Below, one piece after another: positions 1 through 6,389 of a stretch of DNA of 15,854 nt. The stretch lies in assembly GCA_025061935.1 (NCBI GenBank), contig JANWZY010000028.1, positions 1-15,854 on the forward strand, written 5' to 3'. Source of the stretch: Verrucomicrobiia bacterium. Its GTDB lineage: Bacteria; Verrucomicrobiota; Verrucomicrobiia; Limisphaerales; DTLC01. Each line of letters opens with the position of its first letter. Positions within the stretch are counted from its first letter, which is position 1. A model generated the notes under the pieces. The model was not told the origin of the DNA, ran no database searches, and saw only the letters and a program-made list of their open reading frames with translations. A program made the position numbers and the translations under genes.

Positions 1-2085
1 GAGGCTCCGGCAAGCAAAGCCTCGGCTCACGGGTGGTTCGTCACCGGATACGAAGACTGGGCATTTGCACCAGACACAGCTTTTTACGCGCTGCGCGAGC
101 ATTTTAAGGTCACGACGCTAGACGGCTTCGGGCTAAAAGACAAACAGGCCGCCGTGTGCGCAGCAGGCGCAGCACTGCATTACCTCACGCAACAGTTGCG
201 CCGTGACGTGCGGCACTTGACGCGGATCGCGTTCTACCAGCGTTCCGATTTCATGATGCTGGATTACACCACGCTCAAGCATCTCGAAGTGCTTGATCCG
301 CTGCACCACGACGCCCCGCGCAATGCCTCGCTCTTCGGCGTGCTCAACTACACCGTGACTCCGATGGGCGCGCGCCGGTTGCGCGCGTGGCTGGCACAGC
401 CGCTGGCCGCAGTCGAACCGATTCGCAGGCGCCAAGAAGTAGTCCAAGCGTTCGTCGAAGACACGGCTGCACTGGACGAATTCCGCCAAGCACTGCGCGA
501 GGTGCGCGACCTCGAGCGCACCATTGGGCGGCTGAGCACCGGCAATTGCAACGCACGCGATCTGGTCGCGTTGCGATTCGCTTTAGAGCAGGTACCGAAC
601 CTGAAAGGCGTGTTGAAACGGCTCGGGAAAAACTCAACCGCAGCAGAGCTAATCAAAGCCACGCAAAAGCAGAACGCAGCGCCGCCGCTGCTAAAAGAGC
701 TCGAATCGCAACTGGTCGAGTTACCGGAGCTGGCCGCGCTGATCGCACGCGCAATAGTGGACGACCCGCCCCTGAGCCTGAAAGAAGGGGGCATCATCCG
801 AGACGGTTACAGCCCTGAACTGGACGAGCTGCGCGCAGCAATGCGCAGCGGCAAGGACTGGATTGCCAAATTGCAGCAGCAAGAGATTGAACGCACAGGC
901 ATACAGTCGCTCAAAATCCGGTTCAACTCTGTGTTCGGGTACTACATCGAAGTGACCAAGGCCAACCTCCACAAAGTGCCCTCGAATTACATCCGAAAAC
1001 AAACGATCGCCGGCGGCGAGCGGTTCGTCACACCCGAGCTGAAAGAGATGGAAAACAAAATCCTCGGCGCCGAGGAACGGAGCTTCAAGCTCGAGTACGA
1101 CCTGTTCCAGCGCGTGCGCGAAAGCGTGCTCGAGCAACTCGCAGCGCTACAGCAAACCGCAGACGCCCTGGCCCAACTGGACGTGCTGGCCACGTTCGCG
1201 CACGTGGCGCGGCTGCACAACTATTGCAGACCACAAGTGGGCAACGAGGGCATTATCTGGATCCGCGACGGACGACATCCGGTACTCGAACAGACGCTAG
1301 TCGGCGAGCGGTTCGTACCAAACGATGCGGCGCTGGCAAGTGCCGCAGTCGAACCGTTAAATGAAACTCCGTGCGCCGGCCGGGAAAAGTTGGCACTCCC
1401 CCAAATTGCCCTGATCACCGGGCCAAACATGGCAGGCAAATCCACCTACATCCGCCAGGTCGCTTTGATTGTGCTGCTGGCGCACACGGGCAGTTTCGTA
1501 CCCGCTACGGAAGCGCGGATCGACCTTGTGGACCGGATTTTCACCCGCATCGGCGCCGCTGACGACATAGCGCGTGGCCAGAGCACGTTCATGGTCGAAA
1601 TGACCGAAACAGCGAACATCCTCAATAACGCCACCCCGCACAGTTTGGTCATTCTCGACGAGATCGGACGAGGTACAAGCACATTTGACGGCCTCGCATT
1701 GGCATGGAGTATCGTCGAGTACCTGCATAACGTTGTGGGCGCAAAAACGCTGTTTGCTACGCATTATCACGAGCTGACCGAGCTGGCCGCGCGCTTGCCG
1801 CGGCTCAAGAACTATAACGTGGCCGTGCGCGAGTGGCACGACCAGATCGTGTTCCTGCGGAAAATTGTCGAGGGCGGCACGGACAAAAGCTACGGCATAC
1901 ACGTTGCGCGCCTGGCTGGCGTGCCTAAAAGTGTGATCGAGCGGGCGAAGGTCATACTGGCCAATCTTGAAGAGAGCGAACTGAACCCCGACGGCACAGT
2001 GCGCAAAAACGCACAGCGCCAACGCGACCGCGAGAAACTAAAGCAGCTCGAACCCCCGCCGCAGTTGGACCTGTTTAGCACCTGA
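1..2085 (+). CDS. mutS: DNA mismatch repair protein MutS, 3' portion (5' end outside window)
   Basis: MutS recognises mispaired or looped bases and recruits MutL, using ATP as a switch. The frame is open from base 1, so the first ATG at 154 is internal and the N-terminal mismatch-reading domain lies off the left edge. Visible, in order: the end of the connector domain (DGFGL, AAGAAL around 121-175), the lever/clamp domains including FGYYIEVTK (about 934-960), and the ATPase domain with Walker A GPNMAGKST (1420-1446), TFMVEMTE (about 1585-1608), Walker B ILDEIGRGTS (1651-1680) and ATHYHE (1756-1773). The last residues are QLDLF-ST (QLDLF at 2062-2076), which fits the beta-clamp-binding consensus. 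The protein stops two residues later, so the C-terminal oligomerisation domain that follows this motif in E. coli MutS is absent. 694 residues are visible. No terminator is evident just downstream. It faces the enzyme cluster convergently across a long gap and is probably unrelated to it. Confidence 0.97.
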   Translation, partial: EAPASKASAHGWFVTGYEDWAFAPDTAFYALREHFKVTTLDGFGLKDKQAAVCAAGAALHYLTQQLRRDVRHLTRIAFYQRSDFMMLDYTTLKHLEVLDPLHHDAPRNASLFGVLNYTVTPMGARRLRAWLAQPLAAVEPIRRRQEVVQAFVEDTAALDEFRQALREVRDLERTIGRLSTGNCNARDLVALRFALEQVPNLKGVLKRLGKNSTAAELIKATQKQNAAPPLLKELESQLVELPELAALIARAIVDDPPLSLKEGGIIRDGYSPELDELRAAMRSGKDWIAKLQQQEIERTGIQSLKIRFNSVFGYYIEVTKANLHKVPSNYIRKQTIAGGERFVTPELKEMENKILGAEERSFKLEYDLFQRVRESVLEQLAALQQTADALAQLDVLATFAHVARLHNYCRPQVGNEGIIWIRDGRHPVLEQTLVGERFVPNDAALASAAVEPLNETPCAGREKLALPQIALITGPNMAGKSTYIRQVALIVLLAHTGSFVPATEARIDLVDRIFTRIGAADDIARGQSTFMVEMTETANILNNATPHSLVILDEIGRGTSTFDGLALAWSIVEYLHNVVGAKTLFATHYHELTELAARLPRLKNYNVAVREWHDQIVFLRKIVEGGTDKSYGIHVARLAGVPKSVIERAKVILANLEESELNPDGTVRKNAQRQRDREKLKQLEPPPQLDLFST

Positions 2086-2906
2086 AACCGATTTTTGAAT
2101 ATTCGACTCCCCACCGACGCCAAAATTCAATCTCGTGGATGCCGGTTGTATAATCCGTATGTGCCGTTGTATCGGTGCGGTACCAAGGGCTTACAACAGC
2201 CGCTAAGCCGCTGGGCCACCGAAGCCCAGCAAAACAAAAACTTCACAATGCGCTCATCGTCGCTACAGCTTTCGCCCTTACTTTGGAACCAACACTCGCA
2301 AGCCACATTCCCGAGCCCAGCAAATAGTGCCACTCCCCAACCTTTGTCAACGCTTCAACGTGATTTCCGAGACCTCATTCCTTTGTGGAAGCGCGGACAC
2401 TTAACAAGCTCGCAAAACCGGAGTTCACACAGCAGGTGGATCGGCTACCGGACACGGCGATAAAACTGCTCAAGCGATTTTGCAACCTAGCCCGATAGGC
2501 GCCCCGTGAAATTCGCGCCTTCACCGAACTTAGGGCGTACACCCAACCCAAATTAAGGCGCCGCGCCGTCGGCCATGTGCAACATGCACGGGCCTGGACC
2601 TGCGGATTGGGCCGAATAGCACACAGGCCTTGCACGCTCACTACTCGAAGCCCGTCAAGGCGACACACTTATAGCCTACCGTGCTCACGCCGGCCGGGCG
2701 CAACCCGAAACCAGAACCCGCGCCTCGTCAATCACCACAGACAAAACTGCCGCAATAGCGTACTCAACCTGCCTGCAAATTAGCCATGCGCCGGACCGGC
2801 GCGTGCGCGTCAACTCATATGGCGCAGGAGTTGTGCCGGCAGCCAATACACCAGCAGCCAGAGCACTGAACAGAACAACTCGAGCCCGGCTGCGCCAACC
2901 CTAGCA

Positions 2907-2944
2907 TTCAGAATTTTTGTCCCAGGTGGGACAAAAATTTTGAA
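2907..2944. repeat. 38-bp near-perfect palindrome
   Basis: The core is AATTTTTGTCCCA (2912-2924), GG, TGGGACAAAAATT (2927-2939): 13-bp perfect arms. The symmetry extends through a single G/T mismatch (2911/2940) to TTCA (2907-2910) and TGAA (2941-2944), giving 18-position arms with one wobble. It lies in a non-coding gap about 820 bp past the mutS stop. As RNA it would form a long hairpin with an AGGU tetraloop on a GUCCC/GGGAC stem. No clean U-tract follows on either strand, so it is not a textbook terminator. It could be an operator for a dimeric regulator, a small dispersed palindromic repeat, or a bidirectional transcription barrier. Confidence 0.85.
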
Positions 2945-3721
2945 ACAAGGGGGTGCATGCCTGATCTAAACGGCCACCACACGGCGACTCGTGTGAAGGG
3001 CTACGGTCAGGCGCGCCTGAAGGCGCTCCGGTTATGTGCATGTGCAAAGCCCGTCCGAGCAACGGGCGTGGCCCATCATTCCAATAGTGGGCTGACAACC
3101 CGCACGTTTCGACTCGGCTCTGCACAGCAAAGTTTCAACGCAGAACCGTTGCAGACACAACATGGAATCGGTCCAATCCAAACCGCTCACAGGCGGCCTT
3201 AAACCCGTGTCCAGCTTGCTTGGCCCCATAAGCCGTTCCCACCCTGCCGCAGCCGGCTCGCGAATGCACAGGTGACAGAACACAGCCAAATCCTCTGCCG
3301 TTTTTTCGGGACTCGAACGCTGTTGTGGCGCCTCTCACCCACCGCGTGCGTTGCGGGCTTGATGCGAATACTTAACACCAGTCTTCAGCCCGGTGAATGT
3401 TGGACAAAAATCCAATCCACCCAGCCGCTTTAGCAGCTTCAAAACCGACGCCAGAAGCCCGGAACGGTTCCGGAACTATCAAAAGCTATGCGCTCCAAAT
3501 CAGCGGCTGTTGTCTGACCTTAACCCCAAACACAGCTTTGAGCATGAACCATTTAGGCCGAAGGCTGTAACACTAACAGGGCGCGCATTCTTTGGGGGCA
3601 GTCAAAGTTTGGCCCAATTGATTGCGCAGAGCATGGCGCTGCCGGGTGGATGTGGGGAGTTTTCATGTGCCCGGTGCGCAGGCAGCGCACAATCAGCCCC
3701 GCCAAATGGCGCAGTTCCAAG

Positions 3722-3746
3722 ATAAAGCCGGGATAATCCCGTTTTT
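3722..3746. terminator. Weak hairpin downstream of the minus-strand cluster
   Basis: CGGGA-TAA-TCCCG (3729-3741) is followed on the + strand by five T (3742-3746). Read on the - strand the same stem is followed by GCTTTATCTT, a poor U-tract. It lies about 100 bp past the last minus-strand stop, so it could end transcription of the cluster. The stem is only 5 bp and an overlapping alternative stem exists (CCCG/CGGG around the T run), so this is a weak call. Confidence 0.25.
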
Positions 3747-3841
3747 CGGGTTTCAGAATCCAGGTTTTGGCGTGTGCCGAGGCCGCCGGGCTGGTGGCCC
3801 GTGCCGGCCAACGCAGCGTGGGTTCTTTCCGGGTCAGATAC

Positions 3842-4297
3842 TCACTGAGTCAAAGCCCGGAAAAATCTGCGTGGGGCGTTTGTATAAGCCGGGATCGGGA
3901 GCAATTGCGGCGCGCCCGTGCCGAGCACATTTGTCCATTCAGACCATGTCTGCAGGTCACTACTCACAAACACTTTGGTTGTCCGACCGGATTGGCCAAC
4001 AATCTCAATGTAAAGGCTGTCGCCCTGACTCCGGATTCCAAGCACCGGGGGTTGCACTGACGGCACTGTGGCCGAAATGATCCGAACGCCCACAGTGTTC
4101 GTCATGCTGTCGCCGTCGGTGTCGGTCACGCTAAAAGCGAAACCGCCCAGTGCGTCGGCGCTGGCGGATGGAACGAACCGCGCAATCCGACCTGCGACCA
4201 ACGCCACACTCCCATTGGTCGGGTTGAACACGGAGCAACTCGCAACACTTTGAAAAATTTCGGCCGAATCAACGCTGGCTGATCGGCAACCAAACAC
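3842..4297 (-). pseudogene. 3' fragment of a large secreted protein (Ig/cadherin-like repeat end plus C-terminal anchor-like tail)
   Basis: The 151-codon frame opens with GTG at 4297, directly after an in-frame TGA, and overlaps the end of the GH127 gene by 29 bp. Its first visible homologous piece begins in mid-domain: NPTNGSVALVAGRIARFVPS...GGFAFSVTDTDGDSMTNTV, the second half of a cadherin-like/tandem-repeat beta-sandwich. It ends with SSDLQTWSEWTNVLG...TNAPRRFFRALTQ, which resembles the short C-terminal domain I associate with many secreted verrucomicrobial proteins. There is no signal peptide and the N-terminal 20 or so residues look like chance translation. I infer a truncated remnant: the 5' part of the original gene, probably very long, has been lost and the break point lies just past the GH127 stop (about 4230-4268). 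An alternative, less likely, is a genuine short protein translated by reinitiation. Confidence 0.6.
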
Positions 4298-6389
4298 TCA
4301 TTTCGCCGCGCCCGCGGTTGCCCCAAACGCAGTACGGCACGAACTTGGTGCTGACTCGGCGCAGCACACCTGCTGCAAACGGCCGATACAAATCGCCCTC
4401 CCAAATGCTATTCGTCCTGTACAACAACGATGTGTCAATCACCACCACACCGCCGAGGAGCCGGGCGTCATACCGCGCGCGCAACTCTGCGTCAGCGGGA
4501 ACTAACACTTGGGTCACGCGCACGCCCGAGGGTAAATCTGCTGATTCAAGGCAATACACAATCGGCCCGCGCTTGACTGCCACCTGACCGAACGTTTCCT
4601 CGACCAACGGGTTCGCCTCGATCAGCTCCGCCTGCATCGGCAGGTCCAGATCCACAATATCCCCCGCATGCCAGGCTCTGCGCAGCTCGACATATTCGCC
4701 GGGGGTTAACTCGAGTTCGACCGGGCGCAAATTCACGCGTACCCGTGCGGGGTGCCTGACCCAACCGGGCACACGTAGCTTCAGCGTGAACTCGTTGGTC
4801 CCGGGCTGGACAATCCTGACCCGGACGCGTCCGCTCCACGGGTATTCGGTTTCTTGCACAAGCTTGACCTTGCCCACACCCGGCACTGCGGCGTTAAACT
4901 CGCTTGCCCCATACAAGTTCACCCAGATCGCGCCCTCGGACGTCGCGTATGCAAGCTCGGGCGAGCGCGCCAGCACTCGTGCAAGGTTTGGCGGACAACA
5001 GAACGAACCCAAAAACGGCACGCGGTGACGCGGCCAGCGCAGCTCGACCGGCATCGGGTCGGTGACGCGCAGCGGGTTTGTGTAGAAAAAGTTTGTGCCG
5101 TCCAGGCTAACCCCCGAAAGCACGCTGTTGTACAGCGTCAGCTCGATAATGTCCACAAACCGCGCTTCGCCCGTGATCAAGAACATCCGCCAGTTCCACA
5201 ACACGTTCCCAATGTTCGCGCATGTCTCGCTGTGCGCCGTGATGTTGGGCAACTGGTAGTTCCGGCCATACGCTTGGTGCACACGGGCAATGACCTTCTG
5301 GTCCTTCGCGCCGTCGGGCGACGCGCCGTCGTACAGCGCGCCGCAGCCGCCGGTAATGTACAGCTTCTTGCGGACAAGGTTGGTCCAAATTTCCCTTAGC
5401 GGTTTAAGCAACGATTCGTCGCCGGTCTCCAAAAACAGATCTGCCGCGCCCGCGTACAGGTAATTCGCGCGTACCGCGTGCCCGACCGGTTCGGTCTGCT
5501 GCGCAAACGGGAGCCTATCCTGGTTCTCGTCGCTGCCGTCGGTCACTTGGAACCGGAGCTCGAACAGTTTTTGCGCAAGAGCCAGGTAGCGGGCGTCGCC
5601 AGTCACACGGTACAGTTCAACCAGACCCATGAAATGCGACGGGCAGACCGAACCACGCGCGCCCTCGGGCGTGACCTGCTCGAACGCCGCGCAGAGAAAG
5701 TCCGCAGCTTTCCGTGCCACAGCGAGCAGGTTCGTCTTGCCTGTCACGCGCCAATGCGCCGCAGCCGCAAGCATCAAATGGCCCATGTTGTACAGCTCGA
5801 AATTGTTCCGGTCCGCAAACGGCACAGCATTTGTATCCCCCTTACGGTGTCTTATCAGCACCGGCGTATGAATGTATCCGTCGGCGCGCTGCGCCCGCGC
5901 GATAAGCTCAATCAGCTCATCCACTCTTCGTTCGAGCGCCTGGTCTGGCGCCAAGGCCAGCGTGGCCGCTGCTGCCTCGATCCATTTGTACACCTCACCG
6001 TCATTGAACGGCGCGCCGCGCAGCGGGCCATCGGTCAACCCGGCGGCAATCTCGAAATTCCGAATGAAATGTGAATGGTTGGTCCCGGCCATGATCCGCT
6101 CGAGCGCGGGGATCGTTTGCGTGCGGCACAGCTCGAATCGCGCAGCCCAGAACCCTGCCGTCCAACGCGCGTCGCCGGGATTAATCGGCTCGACAACTGC
6201 GAAATGGCTTTTGGCCACAGCCGCGCAACACACAAGAAACAGCAAGACCGCGCTAACACGCGCTCGAACCGGCGGGTTAAAGAGAAAGGCAGGACTCCAA
6301 AGCTGGGACAACCAATTCGCTCGACTTCCCATTTGAATTTTGGGTTTCGGAATTGTTTCGGATTTCGGATTTCGGATTTCGGGTTTCAT
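4269..6389 (-). CDS. GH127-family beta-L-arabinofuranosidase-type hydrolase, secreted
   Basis: GH127 (old DUF1680) enzymes release beta-L-arabinofuranose using a zinc-bound cysteine nucleophile. Seen here, numbering from the ATG at 6389: signal-like segment VSAVLLFLVCCAAVA (about 45-59), an (alpha/alpha)6-barrel region beginning at PGDARWTAGFWAARF, then SETCANIGN (Glu388, Cys390) and GSFCCPPNLARVLA (Cys464, Cys465). These match the Glu/Cys3 zinc site and nucleophile of HypBA1 (Glu338, Cys340, Cys417, Cys418). The C-terminus (VPYCVWGNRGRGEMSVWLP) looks complete. The residue 16 before Glu388 is Gln372, where the HypBA1 general acid/base Glu322 falls. Start choice: ATG 6389 overlaps the upstream stop as ATGA, like other junctions here, but its first 19 codons translate a heptamer repeat. 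ATG 6332 (687 aa) is the main alternative and keeps the signal peptide. Neither has a clear Shine-Dalgarno. Length fits the family (HypBA1 is about 660 aa). Confidence 0.9.
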   Translation of the reverse strand: MKPEIRNPKSETIPKPKIQMGSRANWLSQLWSPAFLFNPPVRARVSAVLLFLVCCAAVAKSHFAVVEPINPGDARWTAGFWAARFELCRTQTIPALERIMAGTNHSHFIRNFEIAAGLTDGPLRGAPFNDGEVYKWIEAAAATLALAPDQALERRVDELIELIARAQRADGYIHTPVLIRHRKGDTNAVPFADRNNFELYNMGHLMLAAAAHWRVTGKTNLLAVARKAADFLCAAFEQVTPEGARGSVCPSHFMGLVELYRVTGDARYLALAQKLFELRFQVTDGSDENQDRLPFAQQTEPVGHAVRANYLYAGAADLFLETGDESLLKPLREIWTNLVRKKLYITGGCGALYDGASPDGAKDQKVIARVHQAYGRNYQLPNITAHSETCANIGNVLWNWRMFLITGEARFVDIIELTLYNSVLSGVSLDGTNFFYTNPLRVTDPMPVELRWPRHRVPFLGSFCCPPNLARVLARSPELAYATSEGAIWVNLYGASEFNAAVPGVGKVKLVQETEYPWSGRVRVRIVQPGTNEFTLKLRVPGWVRHPARVRVNLRPVELELTPGEYVELRRAWHAGDIVDLDLPMQAELIEANPLVEETFGQVAVKRGPIVYCLESADLPSGVRVTQVLVPADAELRARYDARLLGGVVVIDTSLLYRTNSIWEGDLYRPFAAGVLRRVSTKFVPYCVWGNRGRGEMSVWLPISQR
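6345..6383. repeat. Heptanucleotide tandem repeat (TTTCGGA)n
   Basis: Three perfect TTTCGGA units (6356-6376) are followed by TTTCGGG (6377-6383), with a separated extra unit at 6345-6351. On the - strand this lies immediately after the ATGA at 6389-6386 that links the two hydrolase genes, and it would encode the low-complexity peptide MKPEIRNPKSETIP if ATG 6389 is used. Such GAAATCC-type simple repeats are, from general familiarity, frequent in intergenic DNA of these phyla. Seven is not a multiple of three, so changes in copy number would alter the reading frame from ATG 6389. Confidence 0.85.

Larger units (their letters stand above)
2086..3841. other. Long gap without a convincing gene
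   Basis: About 1.76 kb between the convergent mutS and the enzyme cluster. Short open frames occur on both strands, but none has a recognisable domain, a plausible ribosome binding site and protein-like composition together. It contains several small hairpins (for example stem 2210-2216 with 2224-2230, and stem 3674-3679 with 3685-3690), one strong 38-bp palindrome (2907-2944) and a weak terminator-like hairpin near 3729-3746. Two unsupported open stretches look mildly protein-like: 2364-2498 on + (44 codons, no ATG) and 2685-2900 on - (71 codons, no ATG or GTG). They could be decayed gene remnants. Because the gene fragment at 3842-4297 adjoins this gap, the whole stretch may be a scar of lost or rearranged genes. 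That is inference. Confidence 0.6.

Noticed and set aside
3307..3320. tRNA T-arm-like string on the - strand (GTTCGAGTCCC)
   Set aside because: The flanking bases do not form a 5-bp T-stem, and no acceptor, D or anticodon arms could be fitted around it.
3397..3570. 57-codon ATG frame on the + strand in the gap
   Set aside because: The peptide has mixed composition but there is no ribosome binding site, no known motif and it overlaps other equally good random frames.
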